Shown here piece by piece: positions 35,232 to 44,332 of a DNA stretch of 64,000 bases. The notes beneath the pieces are model-generated. The model saw only the letters and a list, made by a program, of their open reading frames with translations. It was not told the DNA's origin and did not search any database. The position numbers and the translations under genes are program-made. Location: NCBI RefSeq assembly GCF_046736345.1, contig NZ_CP157210.1:2232001-2296000 (forward strand), read 5' to 3'. The stretch is from Hyphococcus formosus (GTDB lineage Bacteria; Pseudomonadota; Alphaproteobacteria; Caulobacterales; Parvularculaceae). Every line of letters starts with the position of its first letter. Within the stretch, counting starts at the first letter, position 1.

Positions 35232-35260
35232 TAAAAAAGCCCGGCAAAACTTACCGGGCT
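35232..35260 (-). terminator. Rho-independent terminator of the tkt-gap-pgk-fba operon
   Basis: AGCCCGG (35238-35244) and CCGGGCT (35254-35260) form the stem and the minus strand then reads TTTTTTAT. It lies 26 bases after the fba stop codon. Confidence 0.85.
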
Positions 35261-35285
35261 CTTAATTTGCTTAAAATTGGTCGGA

Positions 35286-36317
35286 TTAGGACGCGTTTTC
35301 GAGGCCATCCGACCATTCGCCCAATTGCGCGAGGCCGTTCATTTTTGCGCGGTGGTTGAAGGCTGCTTGCGCTGCAGGAACATTTTCGGCCTTTCCGCCC
35401 CACGCTTTCAGCGGTGCCGCCTGAAGTGCGCGCCCATAAGAGAATGAAAGCGCCCAAGGCATTTGATCGGCAAACTGCTCATTCATCGCATTAAGGTGCG
35501 CGGTCGCTTCAACATCTGACTGGCCACCAGACAGGAAGACAATACCCGGCAAAGCCGCGGGCACAGCCTGACGGAAACAACGCACCGTCATTTCCGCAAC
35601 TTCCGCAACGCTTGCTTGCTCAGGGCATTTCTTGCCAGAGATCACCATATTCGGCTTGAGGATAGTTCCTTCTAGCGCGACGTCTTGGGCATATAACTCA
35701 TCAAAAAGAGTTTTGAGCGTGAACTCAGTAACCTCGTAACACCGATCAATATCGTGATCGCCATCCATCAAGACTTCCGGCTCAACGATCGGAACAATAT
35801 TCGCTTCCTGACAAAGCGCAGCATAACGCGCAAGCGCATGGGCGTTTGTCGAAATGCAGTAGCCTGATGGAATTTCATTGCCCGCGATATCTATCACGGC
35901 GCGCCATTTCGCAAAGCGCGCACCAAGCTCGTAATATTCATTGAGCCGCGCCCGAAGTCCGTCGAGCCCTTCGGTGATTTTTTCACCCGGCGCACCTGCG
36001 AGATCTTGCGCGCCTTTGTCGACTTTGATGCCCGGGATCGCGCCAGCGTCTTGAATCAATTTAACAAGCGGCGTTCCGTCTTCCGCCTTTTGACGAATGG
36101 TCTCGTCAAAAAGGATCACACCAGAGATGTGATTTTCCATGGCTTCGGTGGTGCGGAACAACATCTCGCGGTAATCGCGGCGTGCGTCTTCGGTTGATTC
36201 AACATTGATTGAATCGAAGCGCTTTTTAATTGTTCCCGATGACTCGTCGGCGGCCAAGATGCCCTTGCCCGGCGCAACCATCGCATTGGCAATTTTGTTC
36301 AGTTCCACAAGGTTCAT
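35286..36317 (-). CDS. Class I fructose-bisphosphate aldolase
   Basis: 343 residues from the ATG at 36317 (AGGGAAG upstream; a GTG two codons earlier is also in frame). The class I, Schiff-base type is clear: GKGILAADESSGTIKKRF, ARFAKWRAVIDI, VPIVEPEVLMDGDHDIDRC and the lysine in EGTILKPNMVISGK, then FLSGGQSD. It splits fructose 1,6-bisphosphate into two trioses. Animal-type class I aldolases occur in a minority of bacteria, many of them proteobacteria. Last gene of the operon. Confidence 0.95.
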   Translation of the reverse strand: MNLVELNKIANAMVAPGKGILAADESSGTIKKRFDSINVESTEDARRDYREMLFRTTEAMENHISGVILFDETIRQKAEDGTPLVKLIQDAGAIPGIKVDKGAQDLAGAPGEKITEGLDGLRARLNEYYELGARFAKWRAVIDIAGNEIPSGYCISTNAHALARYAALCQEANIVPIVEPEVLMDGDHDIDRCYEVTEFTLKTLFDELYAQDVALEGTILKPNMVISGKKCPEQASVAEVAEMTVRCFRQAVPAALPGIVFLSGGQSDVEATAHLNAMNEQFADQMPWALSFSYGRALQAAPLKAWGGKAENVPAAQAAFNHRAKMNGLAQLGEWSDGLENAS

Positions 36318-36337
36318 AACCACTTCCCTAATTTAAC

Positions 36338-37534
36338 CTATTCAGCTTCAAGTGCGGCAACGCCCGGCAATGTCTTGCCTTCGAGCCATTCAAGAAAGGC
36401 ACCCCCGGCAGTCGAGACATAGGTGAAATCGTCTTCAACACCAGCATGCACCAAAGCGGCAACCGTATCGCCGCCCCCGGCGACCGCTACCAATTCATCT
36501 GACTTCACCCGCTTTGCCGCATATCGCGCGGCTTCGACGGTCGCCGTATCAAACGGCCTGATTTCAAACGCACCCAGCGGGCCATTCCACACGACCGTTT
36601 TGGCAGTGTCGATTTTATCCGCAATCAGATTAACGGTCTCAGGCCCAAGATCGAGTATCATCTCGTCCGCAGGGACTGCATTTGCCGCAACGACCTCGCG
36701 GTCCGCGCCCTCTTTGAATTCTTTTGCGACAACCACATCAAGAGGCAGGACAATCTCACAACCGGATTTCTCCGCCTGCGTCATGATTTCCCGTGCTGTA
36801 TCCGCAAGGTCAGGCTCACAAAGTGATTTTCCGACGCTGATGCCTTTTGCAAACATAAAGGTGTTCGCCATGCCGCCGCCGACAACGAGAATATCTGCCT
36901 TGCCGACAAGGTTCAGCAATAGCTCGATCTTTGTTGAGACCTTTGCGCCGCCGACAACCGCCATCATTGGGCGAACCGGTTCGGCCAAAGCCGCTTTCAG
37001 ATAGTCAAGCTCGCGCTCCATTGCCCGGCCAGCCGCCGCAGGCAAGAGACGCGCAACCCCTTCGGTCGAGGCATGCGCGCGATGCGCCGCAGAAAATGCG
37101 TCATTGACATAAATGTCGCCATTCTCCGCTAACGCTTTTGCAAATTCCGGATCATTGCTTTCTTCACCGGCATGAAACCGGGTGTTCTCAAGAACCGCCA
37201 CATCGCCATCAAGCATGGCCTTCACGGTTTTTTTCGCTGCATCACCCACACAGTCTTCAGCGAAATCGACAGGACCGCCCAACATATCGCCCAGTGCTTT
37301 CGCCACCGGTTTGAGCGACATTTCCTCGTTCGGGCTGCCTTTGGGACGGCCAAAGTGAGAAAGCAAAATCACTTTGGCACCCTTTTTTGACAGTTCCTGT
37401 ATGGTTGGCATTGCCCGCTCGATGCGCGTGGCATCGCCGATAACGCCATCCTTCATTGGCACGTTAAAGTCGACCCGGACAAGAACCCGCTTGCCAGCGA
37501 CATCCATATCATCAAGTGAACGATAACGTGCCAT
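36338..37534 (-). CDS. pgk: Phosphoglycerate kinase
   Basis: 398 residues. RVDFNVPMKDG, LLSHFGRPKG, the ATP-site GGAKVSTKIELL, and the glycine-rich VAVAGGGDTVAAL then STAGGAFLEWLEGKTLPG near the end are standard. Makes ATP from 1,3-bisphosphoglycerate. AAGGGG precedes the ATG; it starts 11 bases after gap and ends 20 bases before the aldolase. Confidence 0.98.
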   Translation of the reverse strand: MARYRSLDDMDVAGKRVLVRVDFNVPMKDGVIGDATRIERAMPTIQELSKKGAKVILLSHFGRPKGSPNEEMSLKPVAKALGDMLGGPVDFAEDCVGDAAKKTVKAMLDGDVAVLENTRFHAGEESNDPEFAKALAENGDIYVNDAFSAAHRAHASTEGVARLLPAAAGRAMERELDYLKAALAEPVRPMMAVVGGAKVSTKIELLLNLVGKADILVVGGGMANTFMFAKGISVGKSLCEPDLADTAREIMTQAEKSGCEIVLPLDVVVAKEFKEGADREVVAANAVPADEMILDLGPETVNLIADKIDTAKTVVWNGPLGAFEIRPFDTATVEAARYAAKRVKSDELVAVAGGGDTVAALVHAGVEDDFTYVSTAGGAFLEWLEGKTLPGVAALEAE

Positions 37535-37545
37535 GATCTATCCCC

Positions 37546-38553
37546 TTAAAGGTAACGTGCCATTTCGAGGGCCGTGTCGGTCATCCGCGTAGAGAAGCCC
37601 CACTCATTGTCGTACCAAGTCAGAATACGAACCAACTTACCATCGATGATCTGCGTTTGTGGCAAAGCAAAGGTCGATGAATGCGGATCATGATTGAAGT
37701 CTGATGAGACAAGCGGCTTATCGGTGTATCCAAGAACGCCTTTCAGCTTGCCGTCCGCCGCTTCGACGATGGCATTGTTAATTTCTTCGACCGTCGTGTC
37801 GCGCGATGGCGTGAATACAAGGTCAACAACTGAAACATTAGCCGTCGGCACGCGAACAGACGATCCGTCGAGCTTGCCAGCAAGCTCAGGCAACACCAAT
37901 CCGAGAGCCTTTGCTGCACCGGTTGAGGTCGGGATCATGTTCATCGCAGCGGCGCGCGCGCGATAGAGATCCTTGTGCATCGTGTCGAGCGTAGGCTGGT
38001 CACCCGTATAGGAGTGAATTGTGGTCATGTAACCACGCTCGATACCGACTGTGTCGTTCAATACTTTAGCAACAGGACCAAGGCAGTTTGTTGTGCAAGA
38101 CGCGTTTGAAACAACGAGGTCTTCTGCCGTCAAGTTGCCGTGATTAACACCGAAAACAATGGTTTTCAGATCGCCTGATGCTGGCGCAGAAACAAGAACG
38201 CGCTTCGCACCAGCTTTAAGGTGCATCTCAGCTTTTTCTTTCGCCGTGAAAAGCCCGGTGCATTCATAAACAATGTCAACACCTAGTTCGCCCCAAGGCA
38301 AGTTTGCTGGATCGCGTTCTGCGAATACTTTAATCGGGCCAAGACCGACATCAATCGTGTCGTTGCGCACTTTGACTTCGTTCGGGAAACGACCGTGCAC
38401 GGAGTCATACTGAACTAGATGTGCATTCGTTTCGACCGGGCCGAGATCGTTGATCGCAACAACGTCAACGCCTTTGCGACCATTCTCAACAATAGACCGA
38501 AGCGCGAGACGCCCAATCCGTCCAAAGCCATTAATTGCAATTTTAAGCGCCAT
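37546..38553 (-). CDS. gap: Glyceraldehyde-3-phosphate dehydrogenase
   Basis: 335 residues. NAD fold start INGFGRIGR, catalytic Cys153 in SNASCTTNCLGP, His180 as general base, and DLYRARAAAMNMIPTSTGAAKA for phosphate binding. The residue after the second strand (INDLG) suits NAD. GGAGA precedes the ATG. It starts 9 bases after tkt. Confidence 0.98.
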   Translation of the reverse strand: MALKIAINGFGRIGRLALRSIVENGRKGVDVVAINDLGPVETNAHLVQYDSVHGRFPNEVKVRNDTIDVGLGPIKVFAERDPANLPWGELGVDIVYECTGLFTAKEKAEMHLKAGAKRVLVSAPASGDLKTIVFGVNHGNLTAEDLVVSNASCTTNCLGPVAKVLNDTVGIERGYMTTIHSYTGDQPTLDTMHKDLYRARAAAMNMIPTSTGAAKALGLVLPELAGKLDGSSVRVPTANVSVVDLVFTPSRDTTVEEINNAIVEAADGKLKGVLGYTDKPLVSSDFNHDPHSSTFALPQTQIIDGKLVRILTWYDNEWGFSTRMTDTALEMARYL

Positions 38554-38562
38554 TGTTTTCTC

Positions 38563-40572
38563 CTAACCAATCAACCGTTTTGCCTCAGTGACGACTGCCG
38601 ACACTGTAATTCCGAAATGCTCAAATAGCTCATTCGCCGGGGCCGACGCGCCGAAGCTCGACATGCCGATAAAGCTGTCATTCGGTCCCAAGAAGATGTC
38701 CCATCCCTGACGGATCGCCGCTTCAATGCCGATCCGCGGTTTATCGCCCAGAATTTCAGCGCGATAGCTCTCAGGTTGGTTTGCAAACAATTCAAAACAT
38801 GGCGCAGAAACGACACGCGCTTTGACGCCGTCTTTTGCAAGGGTTTCGCGCGCTTCGATCGCCAATGAAACTTCAGACCCTGACGCAACGAGCGTCACAT
38901 CATAATCGTCGTCACCCGCAATAACATAGGCACCACGTGCAGACAGATTTTCGTCTGTGTGCTCAAGCCGCGCTTGCGCAAGCCCCTGACGGGTCAACGT
39001 AATGATTGACGGCGTTGCAATTGTCTTGAGCGACAATTCCCAGCACTCAGCGGTTTCAACGCCATCGCATGGGCGATAAACATTGAGATTAGGGATCGCC
39101 CGAATCGCGGCCAGATGTTCAACCGGCTGGTGCGTTGGACCATCTTCACCAAGGCCAATTGAATCGTGGGTCATGACATAGACCACCCGAATGCCCATTA
39201 ACGCCGACAGGCGAATCGACGGGCGGCAATAATCCGTGAACACCATAAATGTGCCGGCATAAGGCACGACGCCACCATGAAGCGCCAGACCATTCATCGC
39301 CGCGGCCATACCGTGTTCGCGAATGCCATAATTGACATAACGCCCGGCATAATTATCCGCCGATAACACTTCGAGATTTTTTGTCTTGGTGTTGTTCGAT
39401 CCGGTCAGGTCGGCAGACCCGCCAATCGTCTCGCCCACAACATCATTAACGACATTCAGCGCCAATTCAGATGCTTTCCGGGTCGCAAGTTTTTGCGGCT
39501 CAGCAGCGAGGCCTTTCTTGTATTCGTTGATCGCTGGTGTCAAAACACCCGCATAATCGCCTGCCATCGCGGTTTTGAAAGCTTCGCAATTCGGACTTTT
39601 CGCGATCCGCTCTTCCCACGCCTGACGCGTTTCTGCGCCGCGCGTACCGGCGGCACGCCATTGCGAAAGAATATCCTCAGGAATTTCAAATGGCGCATGC
39701 GGCCAATTCAGTGCCTCGCGGGTCGCCGCGATCTCATCGCCACCAAGTGGCGCACCATGGGTTGCAGATGTCCCGCCTTTATTTGGCGAGCCATAACCGA
39801 TGACCGTACGGCAGGCGATCAAGGTTGGCCGGTCAGAATTTTTCGCCTTCTCGATGGCCTCGGCGATCGCTTCAGGGTCATGCCCGTCTACGCGCAAAGT
39901 CGCCCAGCCGCTTGCCTGAAAACGCGCCAATTGATCGGTTGAATCGGAAATTGAGATTGGACCATCAATCGAGATGTTATTGTCGTCCCAAAGAACGATC
40001 AGCTTACGGAGTTTTAAATGTCCGGCCAGTGAGATTGCTTCCTGGCTGATACCTTCCATAAGGCAGCCATCGCCAGCAATCACATAAGTATGGTGATCGA
40101 CCACATCATCGCCAAAACGCGCGGCGAGATGCGCTTCGCCCAGCGCCATGCCGACAGCATTCGCAAGCCCTTGGCCGAGTGGTCCGGTCGTCGTCTCAAC
40201 GGCGGGGGCGTGCCCGTATTCCGGGTGGCCTGCGGTTTTCGCACCCAGCTGGCGGAAATTCTTGATTTCCTCGATGGTCATGCCGTCATAACCGAGCAGA
40301 TAGCCCAGCGAATAAACCAGCATGGAGCCATGGCCAGCGGACAGCACAAAACGGTCCCGGTCGGGCCAATTCGGCGCGCTGGCGTCAAATTTCATAAATC
40401 GCGTAAATAATACGGTCGCGACATCCGCCATGCCCATTGGCATGCCCGGATGGCCGGATTTTGCCTTTTCGACAGCGTCCATCGAAAGCGCGCGGATCGC
40501 GTTGGCCATTTGAGGGGCCATGGTTTTGGCCTCCTGGGTTGGTACTGACGGCGAAGTGCCGGCATCTGTCAT
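38563..40572 (-). CDS. tkt: Transketolase
   Basis: 669 residues from the ATG at 40572 (GAGGG eight bases upstream). Thiamine-diphosphate enzyme of the pentose phosphate pathway. KSGHPGMPMGMADVA, GPLGQGLANAVGMA, the cofactor/magnesium motif GDGCLMEGISQEA, and second-half GIREHGMAAAMNGLALHGG and THDSIGLGEDGPTHQP are present. First gene of tkt-gap-pgk-fba. It needs the thiamine made by the thiC/D/E genes in this window. Confidence 0.97.
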   Translation of the reverse strand: MTDAGTSPSVPTQEAKTMAPQMANAIRALSMDAVEKAKSGHPGMPMGMADVATVLFTRFMKFDASAPNWPDRDRFVLSAGHGSMLVYSLGYLLGYDGMTIEEIKNFRQLGAKTAGHPEYGHAPAVETTTGPLGQGLANAVGMALGEAHLAARFGDDVVDHHTYVIAGDGCLMEGISQEAISLAGHLKLRKLIVLWDDNNISIDGPISISDSTDQLARFQASGWATLRVDGHDPEAIAEAIEKAKNSDRPTLIACRTVIGYGSPNKGGTSATHGAPLGGDEIAATREALNWPHAPFEIPEDILSQWRAAGTRGAETRQAWEERIAKSPNCEAFKTAMAGDYAGVLTPAINEYKKGLAAEPQKLATRKASELALNVVNDVVGETIGGSADLTGSNNTKTKNLEVLSADNYAGRYVNYGIREHGMAAAMNGLALHGGVVPYAGTFMVFTDYCRPSIRLSALMGIRVVYVMTHDSIGLGEDGPTHQPVEHLAAIRAIPNLNVYRPCDGVETAECWELSLKTIATPSIITLTRQGLAQARLEHTDENLSARGAYVIAGDDDYDVTLVASGSEVSLAIEARETLAKDGVKARVVSAPCFELFANQPESYRAEILGDKPRIGIEAAIRQGWDIFLGPNDSFIGMSSFGASAPANELFEHFGITVSAVVTEAKRLIG

Positions 40573-40622
40573 GCGGGAAACCCTCAATAAATATTCAAAT
40601 AAAACACGGAGTAATCGCGGGC

Positions 40623-40651
40623 TTCATGCATCGCCGCACGGAAAGGGTCAA
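40623..40651 (-). promoter_or_regulatory. Possible promoter of the tkt-gap-pgk-fba operon
   Basis: TTGACC (40646-40651) and CATGAA (40623-40628) on the minus strand are 17 bases apart and about 50 bases before the tkt ATG. Support is limited to the match and its place in the divergent gap. Confidence 0.35.
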
Positions 40652-40735
40652 GACTAGGCCGGTCATGGGTGGACAGAATCAGCGCTGAGGGCCAAATTGA
40701 CGCGATATGCAACGGGATAGCTTTTAGGGTTCCTA

Positions 40736-40975
40736 ATGACAGTTCTAGAAAAAGCCGTGCGAAATCTTGCTGATGCGCTCGAAGCGCTCGAATCGAAGCT
40801 GGACGGTCGCCTTGACGATCTGGCCGCCAATGACGAAACGATCAGCGCCGCCAAGCGACAGGCCAGCGCCGCGCGAGAGCAGACAGAGAATGCCAGCCGC
40901 GAAATTGGCGCGGCGATTAGCGACCTCAAAGCCATCTTAGAGGCCGATGAAGCCAAAAAAGGCGGTACTTCATGA
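40736..40975 (+). CDS. Short coiled-coil protein (DUF4164 type)
   Basis: 79 residues, nearly all one helix: NLADALEALESKLDGRLDDL, then AKRQASAAREQTENASREI. Small coiled-coil proteins of this type (DUF4164) are found just before zapA in alphaproteobacteria. Its stop overlaps the zapA start in ATGA. It may work with ZapA at the division ring; that is inferred from linkage. AGGG lies before the ATG. Confidence 0.75.
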   Translation: MTVLEKAVRNLADALEALESKLDGRLDDLAANDETISAAKRQASAAREQTENASREIGAAISDLKAILEADEAKKGGTS

Positions 40976-41301
40976 GTCAGGTGGAAATTAACGTCAACGG
41001 ACGCGATTACCGCGTCACATGCGAAGAAGGTCAGGAAGAACGCCTGACCAAGCTTGCGAGCTATCTTGATAGCCGGGTTTCTTCGATGTCAGCGGATTTG
41101 GGCCAGATTGGCGATGCGCGGCTGATGCTGCTTGCGGCGCTTACAATCTGCGACGAGCTATTTGAAGCGCGCGAACGCGCCGACGACCTCGAAGGCGCGT
41201 CCGAAGCGCTGGACGATGATACAATCGGCGGGGCCAGCCGCGCTATTGAGGCCGCGGCCAACCGGGTCAAGGAAATCGCCGACCGCCTTGAAGATGCTTA
41301 A
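40972..41301 (+). CDS. zapA: Cell division protein ZapA
   Basis: 109 residues. Begins with the ZapA fold VEINVNGRDYRVTCEEGQEERL and KLASYLDSRVSSM, then a coiled coil (about 55-109) for dimer/tetramer formation. It bundles FtsZ filaments in the cytoplasm. Coupled to the coiled-coil gene before it. Two bases separate it from the end of gpmA on the other strand, so no 6S RNA gene follows, as it does in some relatives. Confidence 0.9.
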   Translation: MSQVEINVNGRDYRVTCEEGQEERLTKLASYLDSRVSSMSADLGQIGDARLMLLAALTICDELFEARERADDLEGASEALDDDTIGGASRAIEAAANRVKEIADRLEDA

Positions 41302-41303
41302 CG

Positions 41304-42026
41304 CTATTTAATCGGCGGTAAGGCGGTTGCCCGCGCTTCGTCGAGATAGCGTGCGGAAACCGGGCTCAGAGATTTTTCAGCGGTTTCAATCAATAGCGGA
41401 TTGCCGGTCGGGATTTCCACATTGACGATTTCATCGTCAGAAACATCAAACAGGATTTTGACCAAGGCCCGCAAAGAATTCCCGTGCGCCGCGATCACGA
41501 GCGATTCGTCGTTTTTGATGCGCGGGGCGATTTCTTTTTCGAAATAAGGCTGTACGCGCTCTAGCGTGAGTTTGAGCGATTCTGATTGCGGCACATCTAC
41601 GCCGTAATGTTTGTATCTCAGGTCATTCGACAGATCGAATTCGCTTCCCGCCTCAAGTGGTGGTGGCGGGGTGTCGTAAGAACGGCGCCAGATCTTCACC
41701 TGATCTTCACCATGCTTTTCGGCTGTTTCCGCTTTGTTGAGCCCCGTGAGCCCGCCATAATGGCGCTCATTGAGCTGCCATGCCCGCGTCACGGGCAGCC
41801 ACATCCGGTCCATCTCATCAAGCGCAATCCACAAAGTCCGGATGGCGCGCTTTTGCACCGAGGTGTAACAGGCCGAAAATTCGATCCCGGTTTCCCGTAG
41901 CAAAATCCCGGCCTTATGCGCCTCTGCCGTACCTTTTTCCGTCAGATCAACATCCACCCAACCGGTGAAGCGGTTTTCAAGGTTCCACTGACTTTGTCCA
42001 TGTCGAATAAGGGCGAGGCGGGCCAT
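41304..42026 (-). CDS. gpmA: 2,3-bisphosphoglycerate-dependent phosphoglycerate mutase
   Basis: 240 residues from the ATG at 42026, with AGGAG six bases upstream; a 76-codon extension in the same frame is not family-like and is rejected. LALIRHGQSQWNLENRFTGW has the catalytic histidine, and SVQKRAIRTLW, ERHYGGLTGLNKAE and VIAAHGNSLRALV follow. Interconverts 3- and 2-phosphoglycerate. Divergent from the isoaspartyl peptidase gene. Confidence 0.97.
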   Translation of the reverse strand: MARLALIRHGQSQWNLENRFTGWVDVDLTEKGTAEAHKAGILLRETGIEFSACYTSVQKRAIRTLWIALDEMDRMWLPVTRAWQLNERHYGGLTGLNKAETAEKHGEDQVKIWRRSYDTPPPPLEAGSEFDLSNDLRYKHYGVDVPQSESLKLTLERVQPYFEKEIAPRIKNDESLVIAAHGNSLRALVKILFDVSDDEIVNVEIPTGNPLLIETAEKSLSPVSARYLDEARATALPPIK

Positions 42027-42136
42027 CACAATCTCCTGAGAATTAATTCTTGCGCCCTCATAAAAGCTCGCTTGCCCGTTGGCTAGACATGACATCGGTC
42101 GTAGAAGAGCGGCGAAATGGATTTCAAGGTGCAAAA

Positions 42137-43033
42137 ATGACCAAACAGCCAAAAGTCGCTCTCGCTCTTCATGGTGGCGCAGGCGCGCGCGCCGGGCGGG
42201 ATTATTCCAAAGCCGAGGCCCATCTGCTTGAACTGACCAAAAAAGGCGAAGCACTATTGACCAAAGGCACGCCGGCCATCGACGTCGTCGAGGCGCTGGT
42301 CACGGATATGGAAGCCTCGGGCTATTACATTGCCGGGCGCGGTGCCGCCCCGAACAAGGCTGGATATGCCGAGCTTGATGCGTCGATCATGGCCTGCGAG
42401 TCGGGCACGTTTTCGCGCAAAGCCGGTTCGGTCGCTGCAGTCAAACATTTGAAAAACCCAATCGCCGCTGCTCGCGCGGTCATGGATAAAACACCCCATG
42501 TGATGCTGGCCGGGCGCGGCGCGGAAAATTTCTGTCATGCGCATGATTTTGAATTTATCAATGATCCGGATGCGTATTATGTGGTGCCGATCGGGATCGA
42601 CCCGAACGAAATGACCAGCGCAGAGCTTGGCCACGGCACCGTTGGCGCTGTCGCCCTTGATGCGGATGGACGGATCGCGGCGGGCACGTCAACCGGCGGT
42701 GTCTTTGGAAAACTTGAAGGCCGGGTTGGCGACACGCCGCTTGTTGGTTCTGGCACATGGGCGGATGAATTTGTCGGCGCGTCCTGCACTGGGCTTGGCG
42801 AATATTTTATCCTCGCTGGCGGGGCGCAAGATGTGGCCAGCCGCGTGCGCTATCAGGGGGCGGATCTTAATCAGGCAACAGCGGGTCTTATCAAAGACGT
42901 TGCGCGGCTTGGCGGCGATGGCGGTGTGATTGCCGTATCTCGAGACGGTAATGTCGCATTTGCGTGGAATTCTGACGGCATGAAACGCGCCGGCTTTGGC
43001 CCAAATCAGGAAATATTCTCCGCGACGTTTTAA
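42137..43033 (+). CDS. Isoaspartyl peptidase/L-asparaginase (Ntn hydrolase)
   Basis: 298 residues from the ATG at 42137 (AAGGTG upstream). LALHGGAGA near the start, GRGAAPNKAGYAELDASIM, and the self-cleavage site GHGTVGAVALD: the chain should cut before Thr168, which becomes the nucleophile of the beta subunit; GTSTGGVFGKLEGRVGDTPLVGSGTWAD follows. It removes isoaspartyl dipeptides from protein turnover and has some asparaginase activity. No signal peptide, so cytoplasmic. Confidence 0.93.
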   Translation: MTKQPKVALALHGGAGARAGRDYSKAEAHLLELTKKGEALLTKGTPAIDVVEALVTDMEASGYYIAGRGAAPNKAGYAELDASIMACESGTFSRKAGSVAAVKHLKNPIAAARAVMDKTPHVMLAGRGAENFCHAHDFEFINDPDAYYVVPIGIDPNEMTSAELGHGTVGAVALDADGRIAAGTSTGGVFGKLEGRVGDTPLVGSGTWADEFVGASCTGLGEYFILAGGAQDVASRVRYQGADLNQATAGLIKDVARLGGDGGVIAVSRDGNVAFAWNSDGMKRAGFGPNQEIFSATF

Positions 43034-43056
43034 TCCTCGCGTGAACGGGTTCATAC

Positions 43057-44325
43057 ATGAAATCACCATTTAGCGATGCGGAATTTGAAAAGCTAAAAAA
43101 GGCGGCTGCAATTTTGCAAGAAGCGGAATCGCGCCTGCCGGTGTTGCGCACGCTGAGCTGGGACCGTTCGCTTGCGGATCAGTTTTTCAAAAGCGGAGAG
43201 AAAGAACCGCCAAAACCCGTTTATAATAAAGTCGATCCCGATCCGTCATTGGCGCTTGTCTTTCAGGCGCGGGCGTTAATCAATGGCGACAGTGAAGTTC
43301 ATCATTGGCTGCATCGCTTTGCAGATATCACCGAAGAAACAGCACTATTGTTGAGTGTTGTTGGCACGCCCTTATTTCACGGCCATTCCCGCGCGCTTTA
43401 TGGCGGCCCCACATCGCCAGTTGCGGACGGCAAGTCTACGGCCCTTGAATTTGCGCGTCGGCTCGACAATTTGCTTTCGGAATTTGATGCGTCCTCCCAG
43501 AATCTGCAGCCGCCGGAAAAGCTGACGCCGCAGGAATTAAAAGCACATCTCGATAAGGCCCTGCCGGAGCATTTCGGGGACGCCGCCCCGCGCGTCGAGA
43601 TCACCCGGAATGTTTCTGCGAAAGCGGCTGCTGGGCGTGATTACATCAAGCTGCGCGCAGACGCGCATTTTTCCGATCTCGATGAGTCGCAGCTTCTGCA
43701 GCACGAAGCATTAGTGCATATCGCAACGGGATTTAATGGCGCGGCGCAACCGCATTTTCCGATATTAGGTGAATCCTATCCCGGCAATGCGCGCACCCAA
43801 GAAGGTTTGGCGGTCTTTGCGGAGTTTATTTCTGGCTCGCTCGATCCGCGTCGGTTCAAGCGGCTTGCCGACCGGGTAATCGCCATCAATATGTCGGCAG
43901 AGGGCGCGGATTTCCTTGATCTATACACCTATTTCCGCGAGCAAGGCGACAAGGATGCGCCATTCGAAGCGTTTGAAAGTGCGCGCCGTGTCGTTCGTGG
44001 TGGGCTTGTGAATGGGGGTGGTCCCTTCACCAAGGATTCGATTTACCTTCAGGGCCTATTGGAAGTACATAATTATCTGCGTACGGCGGTTCGCGCGGGC
44101 GATCCCGCCTTTATACGGCTTTTATTTGCAGGAAAGATTGACCTTGAGGATCTCGGCGCAATGAAGTTCCTGCGCGATGCAGGCCTATTGGCGGAGCCGA
44201 AATATTTGCCGCCATGGGCAACGGACCTCAGATATTTATTGTCCTATCTCGCCTATTCGACGTTCCTGAACGAGATCGATCTGAAAAGCGTCGCAGAACG
44301 CTATGAAACGCTTTTCAGATCATAG
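43057..44325 (+). CDS. QEGLA-motif protein (DUF1704)
   Basis: 422 residues. The naming motif is in NARTQEGLAVFAEFISGSLDP, and a likely zinc-binding pair appears in LLQHEALVHIATGFNGAAQP, the HExxH-like pattern of this putative peptidase family. Some members are annotated as flavohemoglobin expression modulators; biochemical proof is thin. It begins 23 bases after the isoaspartyl peptidase gene and may share its transcript. Its end is 7 bases from that of trpS. Confidence 0.85.
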   Translation: MKSPFSDAEFEKLKKAAAILQEAESRLPVLRTLSWDRSLADQFFKSGEKEPPKPVYNKVDPDPSLALVFQARALINGDSEVHHWLHRFADITEETALLLSVVGTPLFHGHSRALYGGPTSPVADGKSTALEFARRLDNLLSEFDASSQNLQPPEKLTPQELKAHLDKALPEHFGDAAPRVEITRNVSAKAAAGRDYIKLRADAHFSDLDESQLLQHEALVHIATGFNGAAQPHFPILGESYPGNARTQEGLAVFAEFISGSLDPRRFKRLADRVIAINMSAEGADFLDLYTYFREQGDKDAPFEAFESARRVVRGGLVNGGGPFTKDSIYLQGLLEVHNYLRTAVRAGDPAFIRLLFAGKIDLEDLGAMKFLRDAGLLAEPKYLPPWATDLRYLLSYLAYSTFLNEIDLKSVAERYETLFRS

Positions 44326-44332
44326 TCCGTTA

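Noticed and set aside
42027..42254. 76-codon extension of gpmA
   Set aside because: A strong AGGAG and the family start LALIRHGQS support the ATG at 42026; the extension overlaps the divergent promoter region.
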